From the NCBI GenBank assembly GCA_964621265.1, contig CAZULQ010000037.1:1-18217 (forward strand): a DNA stretch of 18,217 nucleotides, written 5' to 3'. This DNA is from Porcipelethomonas sp964621265 (GTDB lineage: Bacteria; Bacillota; Clostridia; Oscillospirales; Ruminococcaceae). The notes beneath the pieces were generated by a model. It saw only the letters and a program-made list of their open reading frames with translations. It did not search any database and had not been told where the DNA came from. The position numbers and the translations under genes are program-made. This document shows, in pieces, positions 1 through 8,019 of the stretch (positions are counted from its first letter, which is position 1; each line of letters begins with the position of its first letter).

Positions 1-20
1 CATATAAAATATATATACAT
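1..20 (-). CDS. Start of a further gene of the glycan operon (partial, 5' end only)
   Basis: Twenty-eight bases after the GT2 stop there is a minus-strand ATG (18-20). It is preceded by AGGAAAG with a six-base spacer, a good ribosome binding site. Only six codons (MYIYFI, last one incomplete) fit before the window ends. The hydrophobic start would suit a membrane protein such as a polysaccharide polymerase or flippase, but that is a guess from six residues. Support rests on the ribosome binding site and operon spacing alone. Confidence 0.4.
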
Positions 21-48
21 TTAAATCTTTCCTATTTCAATATCGTTT

Positions 49-1047
49 TTATCCATTCTTGAACTTTAAAAATATATGCGCAAGACGAAGCTTTAATAAA
101 ACTGTTCTCACCCAGTTTGAATTAAGCTTTATGCCTTTACCGGGCATACATAATCTGCATTTTTTTACATGTGCATATATTTCACGTCTCAGTTTTTTTC
201 TGACGTTTTTATCGGGGTTATTCATTTTATATAAGTCTGACATTGCACCAAAGCTTTTAATAAGCCTGTAAAAGTCCCAGTAAAGATAATTCTGTGTCAG
301 CTTATAATCAGCCATCTGTCCAAGAAAAATCAGCTTGTCCTCAACATGATTGAGCTTTCTTGTACTTGTAATACTGCCATCTCTCAAAAAATAGTAATAG
401 TAAGGACCGTTTATTATTACAAGTCTTTTGCAAAGGTCATACGCCCTGTACATAGACCCGATATCCTCATAAACTCTTCCCACAGGGAAAAACCCATCGC
501 ATATCAGTTCTTTTCTTATAAGCCTGCCCCATGCAAAATTTGTCTCTTTAAGAGAAAACAGCGCATCAGCGCATTTATCCTGTATATAACTCACAGGCTC
601 ATCATTATGAACTATATGATATGAACTGTCACCCGTTGTGACATAACCCGCTGAAACTATATCAGCATCATATTTTACTGAAGCAGAAGCAAGTACTGCC
701 AGATAATTTTCATCAACCCAGTCATCAGAATCCACAAAAGTCAGATAACTGCCTGTCGCAGCCGAAATACCTGTATTTCTTGCCGCAGACAAGCCACCGT
801 TTTCTTGTGTGATTAAATTGATTCTGCTTTCATTTTTATATTTCTGTAAAATCTCCCAGGTATTGTCAGTTGAACCATCATTTACAATTATCAGCTCATA
901 ATTGCCGTATGTCTGGGCAAGCAGACTTTCAACACATCTTTCTATATATAAGCCTACATTATAAGCCGGAACAATAACGGAAATTAACGGCATTGTGTTT
1001 TCTTTTCCGCAGTCATTCATGACTGCCAATAATTCATTGACAAACAT
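49..1047 (-). CDS. Family 2 glycosyltransferase
   Basis: This GT-A fold inverting glycosyltransferase should transfer a sugar from a nucleotide-sugar donor to a growing surface or exopolysaccharide chain at the cytoplasmic face of the membrane. Visible family features are the N-terminal strand LISVIVPAYN (residues 21-30), VNDGST (55-60) for nucleotide binding, the metal-binding DSD (106-108) and an ED pair (194-195) in the position of the catalytic base. The length of 332 residues is usual. The basic, hydrophobic C-terminus may associate with the membrane. It begins 27 bases after the sulfotransferase-like gene, so it is co-transcribed. The start is uncertain: an in-frame ATG at 993 (MPLISV) would match the family's usual N-terminus, whereas the 1047 start has only a weak GGA nine bases upstream. 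Acceptor and sugar cannot be told. Confidence 0.93.
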   Translation of the reverse strand: MFVNELLAVMNDCGKENTMPLISVIVPAYNVGLYIERCVESLLAQTYGNYELIIVNDGSTDNTWEILQKYKNESRINLITQENGGLSAARNTGISAATGSYLTFVDSDDWVDENYLAVLASASVKYDADIVSAGYVTTGDSSYHIVHNDEPVSYIQDKCADALFSLKETNFAWGRLIRKELICDGFFPVGRVYEDIGSMYRAYDLCKRLVIINGPYYYYFLRDGSITSTRKLNHVEDKLIFLGQMADYKLTQNYLYWDFYRLIKSFGAMSDLYKMNNPDKNVRKKLRREIYAHVKKCRLCMPGKGIKLNSNWVRTVLLKLRLAHIFLKFKNG

Positions 1048-1074
1048 TATTTGTTATCCAGGCCTTTCTATATA

Positions 1075-2103
1075 TTAAAAACTCTTTCCACTATGCTTTA
1101 TTTCTCCGTGCTGTGAAAAATCGTATAAATATTCCTTAAGATTTTCTTCGATATATTTCACATCGCTCTGCATGTCAGGATATCTTAAATAAAGCTGTGT
1201 GTTATTAACCGAGCGGCTCGGGTCAAAATATTTTTTAGGATTACTGTGTTCATGCAGTCCCAGAAAATCCATGATTTCCTGCTTTACCTTATCGTAATTA
1301 TACACAAACTCCTCAAACTGAACAAACAGCTTGCCGTTGTCATTTTCACGCTTCTGATGCTTTCTCACCTGCTTATACTGTTCAACAAACAGTCTGACAT
1401 CGCCTCTTGGCATATGTCTGCCCTCTCCGAAATAAATCTTCTGATGTGCAACATATACATCTCTCGGGTCTCTGTCAATAATCACAGCCTTCGGGTCGTC
1501 AAAGAAAGGGAAGCTGTTTTCAGGACAATTGCCCTCAAACGGCTGATTCAGTAATATAGGCTTGTTTAAATCAAAGCCCATTGATTTTAAAATTCCTCTC
1601 ATGTACTCCTTTGAAGCTGTTTCAAAATTTTCAGGTTCAATACATATATATAACTTTTTAAGCGGCCATAAATTATATGGACGTCTGAATGTCTTTTCAA
1701 AAATCGGAACAATGAACTTCTTGAATCCCAGAACAACCACACTCCTGAGCCATGAACAGTTTTCATAGTCATAGTTTTCAAGCCCCTTGAATGAGCCCTG
1801 TACGATTTTATCAAGGAATTCATTTGTAAGTGCAATATATTCCTTTGTCGGCGCAGGCTTTTTTACAAAAGGAACATGCGCAAACTTTGACGCCTTGATA
1901 AATCTCTTTATAGCGGCGTCACCTGTTGATGTCTTTGAGTAATTTCCCATAAGATGATACTGTAAATCCTGCAGTCCATCAACTTTATATGTATATTTAA
2001 ACTCAGAGTCATTCGGCGGAATCTGTATTCCGTCAAACTCTCTCAGAAAGTCGTATATAGCTCCGGAACCGGTAGCAGCATAACCACAAGCCCCTATTAT
2101 CAT
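1075..2103 (-). CDS. Sulfotransferase-like protein
   Basis: This probably belongs to the P-loop-like sulfotransferase superfamily, which moves sulfate from PAPS to a hydroxyl or amine. The N-terminal MIIGACGYAATGSGAIYDFL (1-20) sits where the 5'-phosphosulfate-binding loop lies in the family. VIIDRDPRDVYVAH (207-220) resembles the 3'-phosphate-binding segment, with its RDPRD core. The C-terminal third (VQFEEFVYNYDKVKQEIMDF, 261-280, then an NNTQLYLRYPD segment) matches the helical end of these enzymes, where they typically contact the nucleotide. The length of 342 residues is normal. It lies between a GT4 and a GT2 gene, 37 and 27 bases away, so its likely acceptor is the glycan made by this operon. 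The classical lysine of the 5' loop (GxxxxGK/ST) is not present in canonical form. Sulfation of glycans is not commonly described in Ruminococcus, so the substrate is inferred. Start ATG is preceded by TAGGAAATA. Confidence 0.8.
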   Translation of the reverse strand: MIIGACGYAATGSGAIYDFLREFDGIQIPPNDSEFKYTYKVDGLQDLQYHLMGNYSKTSTGDAAIKRFIKASKFAHVPFVKKPAPTKEYIALTNEFLDKIVQGSFKGLENYDYENCSWLRSVVVLGFKKFIVPIFEKTFRRPYNLWPLKKLYICIEPENFETASKEYMRGILKSMGFDLNKPILLNQPFEGNCPENSFPFFDDPKAVIIDRDPRDVYVAHQKIYFGEGRHMPRGDVRLFVEQYKQVRKHQKRENDNGKLFVQFEEFVYNYDKVKQEIMDFLGLHEHSNPKKYFDPSRSVNNTQLYLRYPDMQSDVKYIEENLKEYLYDFSQHGEIKHSGKSF

Positions 2104-2140
2104 TATTTCCTACACCTTTCATCTTTTATCTTTCAAAGCC

Positions 2141-3364
2141 TTATTTCAAAGCCTCTTTAAATCTGTCCAAGTATATGTCTGTATTGAAATTCTCTCTTAC
2201 ACGCTCAGCACCCTTTTCAATCAGAGCCTCTTTCTGTTTATCTGATGCGTATAAAATCTCATCTGTTTTCAAAGCAATGTTCTGTATAAGTCTGTCGTCA
2301 CGTCTGAGCACCACAGCAGCGTCACCCATATATTCAGGGATTCCGCCCGAAGCAGTCGTAATAACAGGCACACCGCACGCCATAGCCTCAACCATAGTTA
2401 GACCTGCGGGCTCGTCCCACATAGACGGCAGAACCGCAACATCTGATATGTTATAGAGGACAGGCAAATCAGTCTGATTCACATAGCCCGTAAAGATGAT
2501 TTTGTCTCCCAGTTCACAGGCAACATTGTGAAGCTTTTGCTGATATTCGTCCTTTTCATTTATATTGTGAAGATAACTGCCGACAATCATAACTCTGAAA
2601 TTCTTATAAGTCATAAGCTTTGCAGCTTCAAGAAGCTCCAGAATCCCTTTTTCAGCTGAAAGTCTTCCGACAAATATCACGATTTTTTCGTCAGGAGAAA
2701 CACCATATTTCTCCTTGATTACAGCAGTATCAAGCCCAACCGCTTTTTTAAACCTGCGTGTGTCAATACAGTTATATAAAACCCTTATATTTTCCTCAGG
2801 GATTTTACCAATTGCACTTTCATCCGAAGTTATACAGCTTCCGACAAAACCGCTGACGCATAAGTACGCCGTACATTTTTCAAACACCTCACGGCATTTT
2901 GCGTCAAGTCTCGGTATATTATGAAAATGATAATAAAATTCCCCGCTGTATTTCGACAATTTTATCGTCCATGCAAGAGGAACATTATTTTCAAGAACAA
3001 CCTTGTCAAAGTGGTTTTTCTTCAGTATTTTTGAAGACTGTCTTATATATGACAGCAGTGAAAATACTGATTTAAAGGAAAGAGCTTTTTTCTTTCTGAA
3101 TAAAAGCTTTATTCCCTTAAATGCAATTTTGTCAAGAAGGCGTGTTACAAACGAGGTTTTAATCCATATAAAATCTACATTTTTATATTTTTCCGAAAGT
3201 GCCAGCGCTTCCTTGTCATAATAAGAAACAACCGTGAAATCAACCTTTCCGGCATCTGAATTAGTCCTTATCAGACTTTCAATCAATGTTGAAACTGCCC
3301 CGTCCTTTGAAGCAGGGACAGGATAACACCCGTTTGAATCGGCAACTAACACTGCCACTCGCAT
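2141..3364 (-). CDS. Family 4 glycosyltransferase
   Basis: This retaining GT-B glycosyltransferase is predicted to act in the cytoplasm on a lipid-linked glycan. The C-terminal half carries the GT4 signatures: IFVGRLSAEKG (230-240), with the Arg and Lys that contact the donor phosphates, FTGYV (291-295), and the E-x7-E motif in DEPAGLTMVEAMACGVPVI (Glu318 and Glu326). These are followed by the GGIPE loop. The N-terminal domain is more divergent, as expected for the acceptor side; FHNIPRLDAK (147-156) is probably near the active site. At 407 residues the protein is full length. It starts with ATG behind AGGTTGG and lies 46 bases after the GT8 gene and 37 bases before the sulfotransferase-like gene, second in the operon. 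Donor and acceptor are not predictable from sequence. Confidence 0.94.
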   Translation of the reverse strand: MRVAVLVADSNGCYPVPASKDGAVSTLIESLIRTNSDAGKVDFTVVSYYDKEALALSEKYKNVDFIWIKTSFVTRLLDKIAFKGIKLLFRKKKALSFKSVFSLLSYIRQSSKILKKNHFDKVVLENNVPLAWTIKLSKYSGEFYYHFHNIPRLDAKCREVFEKCTAYLCVSGFVGSCITSDESAIGKIPEENIRVLYNCIDTRRFKKAVGLDTAVIKEKYGVSPDEKIVIFVGRLSAEKGILELLEAAKLMTYKNFRVMIVGSYLHNINEKDEYQQKLHNVACELGDKIIFTGYVNQTDLPVLYNISDVAVLPSMWDEPAGLTMVEAMACGVPVITTASGGIPEYMGDAAVVLRRDDRLIQNIALKTDEILYASDKQKEALIEKGAERVRENFNTDIYLDRFKEALK

Positions 3365-3410
3365 AAATAACCAACCTTACCTTTTAACAATTATTAAGAT
3401 ACGCAAATCC

Positions 3411-4424
3411 CTATGACTTTATTCTGTAAAACAGCGGACGTCCGTATCTGTGAAGAATGCCCGAAAGTCTGACAATCATAAATTTCGGCATTATCTTCAT
3501 AACGCCAAAAAGCACCTTCTTTAACGGACTGCGCTTTTTAGGCTCCCACAGCGGACTATCCTTCCATGGGCTCAGCCCCTTATAATAAAGCCACTTGTCA
3601 GCGTATATATGTCTGCTTCCCTTTATCCATGGTCTTTCACTAAGAAAGCTTGTCGTAAAATGAATCATAACAGGATTTTCGACTGCGTTTTTTATTTCCG
3701 CCTCGGAATAGAACTTCGGAGGCTTACGATAAATCATCATTTCCTTATAGTTGAAGTCATAAAAAACAGTCTCTGAATTATAACTCGGGTCAAAGCAATA
3801 TGTTTCCTTTGATAATATCGAATTAAGCGCACCCTGGTCACCCTGCTGGATAACACCTTTTTTTGAAACAATAAAATCCAGAAGCTTCTTTTCTATATCA
3901 CGTTCTTTCCATTTGTCCATGTCTATAAGCATTACACCCGAATTGAACATTATATCATCAGGCTTTAAGTTTATATTTCTGCGGTACTGTCTGCTGAAAG
4001 CGTCCATTAAAGCCGCAATTGTCATACCCTGCATATCAAGCTGCCAGAGTTCCTTTATAGATTTATCTATAATAATGTCACAATCAAGGTAAATAACCCT
4101 TTTTACAGACTCGGGCAAAAGACTCGACACAAAAAGTCTCGCATACTGGCTGAGTGAACCCCTGTCCATTGATACGTCAATTTTAAGCTCATCGCTTATA
4201 TTCTTGGCTGTAATCCATACAGGAAGCGAACGATTGTATTTTTTTGAAATATCATTAATATTCTTTTTGTTAATATCTGAAATTCCGCTGTCAAAAATAT
4301 AAAGAACTATATCTTCAGTATCCTTATTGTTTTCAAACAGGGATACAATCGAAACCCCCATTATTTCAGCGAAATTATCATCAGATGCATACACAATATG
4401 CATAATATCATTTGTTCTTTCCAT
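3411..4424 (-). CDS. Family 8 glycosyltransferase (LgtC-like)
   Basis: This is the first gene of the glycan operon. GT8 enzymes are retaining GT-A transferases that usually add galactose or glucose from a UDP-sugar. Family features are MHIVYASDDNF (8-18) for donor binding, the metal-binding DCD in IYLDCDIIID (111-120), FNSGVMLIDMDKW (160-172), QQGDQGALN (193-201) and the MIHF histidine (255), the third metal or donor ligand in this family. The last 40 residues are rich in Lys/Arg and hydrophobics (KKRSPLKKVLFGVMKIMPKF), the type of tail that holds LgtC-like enzymes at the membrane. The start is ATG at 4424 behind a modest GGAATGAG; an internal ATG at codon 8 matches family starts equally well. 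It is driven by the consensus promoter 46 bases upstream. Confidence 0.94.
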   Translation of the reverse strand: MERTNDIMHIVYASDDNFAEIMGVSIVSLFENNKDTEDIVLYIFDSGISDINKKNINDISKKYNRSLPVWITAKNISDELKIDVSMDRGSLSQYARLFVSSLLPESVKRVIYLDCDIIIDKSIKELWQLDMQGMTIAALMDAFSRQYRRNINLKPDDIMFNSGVMLIDMDKWKERDIEKKLLDFIVSKKGVIQQGDQGALNSILSKETYCFDPSYNSETVFYDFNYKEMMIYRKPPKFYSEAEIKNAVENPVMIHFTTSFLSERPWIKGSRHIYADKWLYYKGLSPWKDSPLWEPKKRSPLKKVLFGVMKIMPKFMIVRLSGILHRYGRPLFYRIKS

Positions 4425-4469
4425 GTTTATCTCATTCCACTACATATAAATATCTCATCATACTATTTA

Positions 4470-4498
4470 ATTATACTCCATAAACACCTGCATGTCAA
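4470..4498 (-). promoter_or_regulatory. Sigma-A promoter of the glycan operon
   Basis: On the minus strand TTGACA (4493-4498) and TATAAT (4470-4475) are separated by exactly 17 bases, a perfect match to the housekeeping consensus. Transcription should begin near 4463, leaving a leader of about 40 bases before the GT8 start codon. No obvious operator or attenuator is visible in that leader. Confidence 0.85.
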
Positions 4499-4640
4499 AC
4501 ATTTTTAAGCTTTTTCAGTATTTTCTTGCATATTAACTACCTTTTTGACAACACAGTCCCCAAACTTTACACATTATAATACAGGAAACCAATTGAATTT
4601 CCAGAGCCAGACATGAAACACGGGAAATACAGTATTGCAT

Positions 4641-4675
4641 AAAAATCCCTGCGGCTTCTAAGAAAGCCGCAGGGA
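4641..4675 (-). terminator. Intrinsic terminator after the GH44 gene
   Basis: A perfect 12-bp stem (4646-4657 with 4664-4675, GC-rich, six-base loop) lies 16 bases beyond the GH44 stop. On the minus strand it is followed by TTTTT (4641-4645). It should end the XRE-GH44 transcript and insulate the glycan operon. Confidence 0.9.
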
Positions 4676-4691
4676 CAATTATTTATTTTAC

Positions 4692-6977
4692 TTATTTTTT
4701 GAGTAATTCACGCTTTGCAAGATTTACATCAAATACGTTCAGTATATCATCTTCGCAGAAGTTTCCTGCCTTCCAGTTCTTCATGTCCTTGTCTGAAGTT
4801 CCCACAAGCCAGTTCTGAAGTACTACAATATCAGCAACATCAAATACACCGTCACTATTAACGTCGCCCTTTACATCAGAAGCGACAGTTTCATAATAAA
4901 GCGTAATGGTGTTATAGTTAACAGAAATGTCTGCGCCTGTATCATCGTTTGCAGATGACTTCCACCAGTTACCCTGGAATTCCATGTAAGTATCGTTGAT
5001 AGTTGCTTCAATTTCCTTTGATGTGCCAAGTACAGGGTCATCAACAATACTGAATTTCCCGTCAAAATTGACTGTTATATCAGTATTGCCTGTCTTGCCG
5101 TACGAGAATGTCTTGCTTCCCCATACTTCGCCGTCTTCAGTAACAACATGGTTAAAGCAAAGACCGCCGCCACCGCTTATCCATGCCGGTGAGCCTGATG
5201 AACAGTTTACATCTGCATTGATAACAACCTTCTTGAGAGTCTTTGCATCTTCAATCGGAATCATAGGATAGCCGTTTTCTGAATCCTCAAGCTCGCTGAA
5301 GTTGTATGTTACTTCCTTTACTGTGACTTCAGGAACATCTGTGATTTCTTCGTCAGAAGCTGATTCTGAGAATACAATCTGTGCAACTGAAAGTGCAGGA
5401 AGGTCAATTGTTACTGTATTGTTCTCGATATCGTTCTGTACATCAATAATTCTGATATCACTGCTTTCCTCAGTAATTGCATATACAGTAGCTGAGCTGT
5501 ACTTTGTAGCAGTGCCGTCAAGAGAAATTGTTGCATGCTGAGAGTCTGTCATGTCCTTGTTTGTAAGAACGAGTGTTACTTCCGAATCATCATTTCCGTC
5601 AATAGCAGCATATGCTGTTGCCTTGTCAACGTCAGAAGTTGAGGCGCCTACAAGTGTATCACCGAACGCGCCGCCCTTGCCGTCATAGTTTGTATAAAGA
5701 TTGATAGCAGAAAGCTGATAGTCGATTGAGTTTGAAAGTGGCCAGAGTGTTGCTAAGTACACGTCATTTGCCGCAAACGCACCAAGAACGTCAGCCTGTG
5801 CAATAGCACCTGAAACATGGTCGCCGCCGCCGAAGTTATATTCAGTCATAGCAAGCTTTGTGCCCGGATAGTAAGTGTCAATTGACTTCTGGATTGTAGG
5901 AAGGAATGGCATGTAGCTGCTTAAAGCGTCTGTTACCCAGCTCACTTCTCTGTAACCTTCCTCATAAAGTGTTCTCGGAGCCTGAACACGAGCCGCAATG
6001 TCCTTGTCAGTTGTTGCGGAAGCTTCAGTTACACGATTGTCACCCTTTGCTTCTGAATAGTAGTGCACGTCAATAGCGTCGATAAGACGATATCCTGCTT
6101 CCTTTTCAGCTTCTTCCATTTTATCGAGATAATATGAAAGGAACCAGTCGTATGACTTGTCAGCGTCAGGTGCATCAGCAAGATTATAATATGCATAAAC
6201 ACCAAACAGCGCAAGACCGTAAACCTCTGCCTTCGGGTCAACCGACTTGATTGCCTTTGCATACTCTGTTGATTTTTCAATCATTTCAGCGTATGTTGTT
6301 CCGTTCGGATGAACACGAGGATGTGTTGACTTCCAGAGACCAGGCTCGTTATCAAGGTTGTAACCGTTGATACCGCTCTTTGTTGTGGAGTCACCGAGTG
6401 TATTTACAAGATAATTGATATATTCATCAATATATACATAATCATCTGTCTTATCAGGAGTCATTGAAAGCTCACTGTCCTTGAAAGCCTTTACCTGCTT
6501 CCATCTTGCTGAAGGAGCGGCTTCACTTTCTGAAACAGCGCCGTTTGCGTCCGCTGAAACATAGCCCGCCATCTGAACACTCGCCATTTTATAAGGAATA
6601 TTATTCTCAACGCAGTCTTCAGACAGATGAATAGCACAGGCACCGGGAGTATTCGCAAGCTCTGAGCCATAGCCTGTTGTAAGATAAGTGTCGGAGCTGT
6701 GCTGCCAGTCAGCACCCGCATTGGAGTAGTTATTCTCCCAGTTGTATGCAGAATATCTGTTACCACCCTGACGTACCACATTAACAGTTACATCATCAAG
6801 ATATCCGGCATCATTGATACCATAAATGTAAGGACTGATTTCCTTATGCTCTGCGCTAAGGTCAACCTTTACGCTCATGTCGTAGCTTCCCGCAGCGTAA
6901 ACGGACGGAACTGCTGTCACTGCTGATGATGTCAGCATGAAAGCCGCAGTGATTGCAGCAAAAACTTTTCTCTTCAT
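4692..6977 (-). CDS. Cellulosomal GH44 endoglucanase/xyloglucanase with CBM-like region and dockerin
   Basis: This secreted enzyme should cleave beta-1,4-glucan backbones (carboxymethylcellulose, xyloglucan or glucomannan type). A signal peptide (1-29, VYAA) precedes a GH44 catalytic region (about 34-535). VVRQGGNRYSAYNWENNYSN (67-86) is the family's N-terminal hallmark. The acid/base is probably Glu211 in GYNLDNEPGLW, and the nucleophile Glu379 in MTEYNFGGG. Residues about 553-697 form a beta-rich, Trp-containing module like carbohydrate-binding modules fused to ruminococcal GH44 enzymes; the family is not certain. A dockerin ends the protein (704-760): a canonical first calcium loop (Asp705 to Asp716), then an atypical second loop NFCEDDILNVFD (739-750) of the ruminococcal type. 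There is no anchor, so attachment should be through a scaffoldin cohesin. Its ATG overlaps the XRE stop (ATGA), with AGAGG upstream inside the regulator gene. Confidence 0.95.
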   Translation of the reverse strand: MKRKVFAAITAAFMLTSSAVTAVPSVYAAGSYDMSVKVDLSAEHKEISPYIYGINDAGYLDDVTVNVVRQGGNRYSAYNWENNYSNAGADWQHSSDTYLTTGYGSELANTPGACAIHLSEDCVENNIPYKMASVQMAGYVSADANGAVSESEAAPSARWKQVKAFKDSELSMTPDKTDDYVYIDEYINYLVNTLGDSTTKSGINGYNLDNEPGLWKSTHPRVHPNGTTYAEMIEKSTEYAKAIKSVDPKAEVYGLALFGVYAYYNLADAPDADKSYDWFLSYYLDKMEEAEKEAGYRLIDAIDVHYYSEAKGDNRVTEASATTDKDIAARVQAPRTLYEEGYREVSWVTDALSSYMPFLPTIQKSIDTYYPGTKLAMTEYNFGGGDHVSGAIAQADVLGAFAANDVYLATLWPLSNSIDYQLSAINLYTNYDGKGGAFGDTLVGASTSDVDKATAYAAIDGNDDSEVTLVLTNKDMTDSQHATISLDGTATKYSSATVYAITEESSDIRIIDVQNDIENNTVTIDLPALSVAQIVFSESASDEEITDVPEVTVKEVTYNFSELEDSENGYPMIPIEDAKTLKKVVINADVNCSSGSPAWISGGGGLCFNHVVTEDGEVWGSKTFSYGKTGNTDITVNFDGKFSIVDDPVLGTSKEIEATINDTYMEFQGNWWKSSANDDTGADISVNYNTITLYYETVASDVKGDVNSDGVFDVADIVVLQNWLVGTSDKDMKNWKAGNFCEDDILNVFDVNLAKRELLKK

Positions 6978-7822
6978 CCCTTTTTCCTCTCTTTCTTTTC
7001 GGTCATTTTAAATGTACCATTATTCCATAATTCAATATTCGGATCGCTGTACTGCAGATAATTGATAAACGATGTTGCAAGTACGAGAATAGATTCAAGA
7101 GGTATACTGTGTGTATATCCATACACAACGTCAGTATTCTCATCAACCTTAAGCTGCCATATTGCACCTGTGCGATCCAGTTCATCAAGTACCTCGGCAG
7201 TGATTTTCACGGGCAGTCCCAGACTTTCTGAAATCTGCTTTTTCGACCACAGATGATTACGCTCGGAAGCACCGAAGAAATAAAGAATCTGCAATGTTTC
7301 ACGTCTTGACAGCAGACGGAAAAACCGAAGGAGCCTGTCAGTTATCTGAGCATAGCTGTTAAGCCCGTCTTCGGGGATTTTCATAAAGCAGAAATACTGC
7401 ATATCTTCATTCAGTCTTGCCATTGCAAGCTCACGGTCAGTTTTAAGCTGTGCATAGGTTTCACGAAGCAGATGCTCAGGAAAACGTGTCTCGCTTGACT
7501 GAACATTACTGTAAGCGTTCAGCACCGCATAAAACAGCTGAAAGCAGTAATCCGTTCTTTCTTCCTCGGGCATTGACTGAATAGTCTCAGCCACCAGTAC
7601 AATCGGGTCAATCTGTTCTTCGGGTTTCAGACCAAAAAGTACATCAAGAGAAACATCAAGCGCCTGCGCTATCCTTGGCAACAATTCTGTGTCGGGATAT
7701 GAGCCCTTCTCCCATTTGGAAACTGCCTGTGGTGTGACATTGAGCATTCCTGCGAGCGCTTCCTGTGTAAGTTTCCGACGCTTGCGGAACAGCACAAGCT
7801 TTTCTGCAAAGTTGTTTTTCAC
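6974..7822 (-). CDS. XRE-family transcriptional regulator
   Basis: This is a cytoplasmic DNA-binding protein of 282 residues. The Cro/C1-type helix-turn-helix occupies about 6-62; LTQEALAGMLNVTPQAVSKW (18-37) holds the two key helices. The rest is unusual: an alpha-helical linker, then a second winged-helix-like segment (about 170-225) starting RRETLQILYFFG and including KKQISESLGLP and AEVLDELDRTGAIW, resembling ArsR/DUF-type sensors. No ligand can be named. The start is a GTG at 7820-7822 behind GGGAGG with an eight-base spacer. The gene overlaps the GH44 gene by four bases, and no separate promoter is seen for the enzyme, so the regulator probably controls its own transcript including the glucanase (inference). 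Confidence 0.93.
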   Translation of the reverse strand: MKNNFAEKLVLFRKRRKLTQEALAGMLNVTPQAVSKWEKGSYPDTELLPRIAQALDVSLDVLFGLKPEEQIDPIVLVAETIQSMPEEERTDYCFQLFYAVLNAYSNVQSSETRFPEHLLRETYAQLKTDRELAMARLNEDMQYFCFMKIPEDGLNSYAQITDRLLRFFRLLSRRETLQILYFFGASERNHLWSKKQISESLGLPVKITAEVLDELDRTGAIWQLKVDENTDVVYGYTHSIPLESILVLATSFINYLQYSDPNIELWNNGTFKMTEKKERKKG

Positions 7823-7854
7823 AAGTGCAGCCTCCCTTCTGGTTGTTTTTATCT

Positions 7855-7883
7855 ATTATACCACGTTTCTTAGTTGAAATCAA
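7855..7883 (-). promoter_or_regulatory. Promoter of the XRE-GH44 operon with possible operator
   Basis: Minus-strand TTGATT (7878-7883) and TATAAT (7855-7860) are 17 bases apart. The -35 box lies inside a small palindrome, TTGAAATCAA (7874-7883). The half-sites GTTGAA (7873-7878) and TTCAAC (7903-7908) form a wider inverted repeat around it. An XRE dimer could bind there and block RNA polymerase. The promoter is well supported; the operator role is inference. Confidence 0.75.
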
Positions 7884-7973
7884 TCTATCTGGAGGCGACC
7901 AATTCAACCGTGTGATGTATTTTATTCAAAAGACAACTTTAGGTTGATATTCTGACTTAAGAATTAAAATAAA

Positions 7974-8015
7974 GAAGAAAATCGTCAATGCACCCATGAC
8001 CGCATTGACGATTTT
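7974..8015 (-). terminator. Intrinsic terminator after the ABC permease gene
   Basis: A perfect 14-bp inverted repeat (7978-7991 with 8002-8015, ten-base loop) starts four bases beyond the permease stop. On the minus strand the stem ends in TTTT and runs into a pyrimidine-rich TTCTTC stretch. It should end the lipoprotein-ABC transcript and separate it from the XRE promoter. Confidence 0.8.
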
Positions 8016-8019
8016 CAAT

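Noticed and set aside
4555..4580. Plus-strand promoter (TTGACA then TATAAT)
   Set aside because: The spacing is about 24 bases and no plus-strand gene follows.
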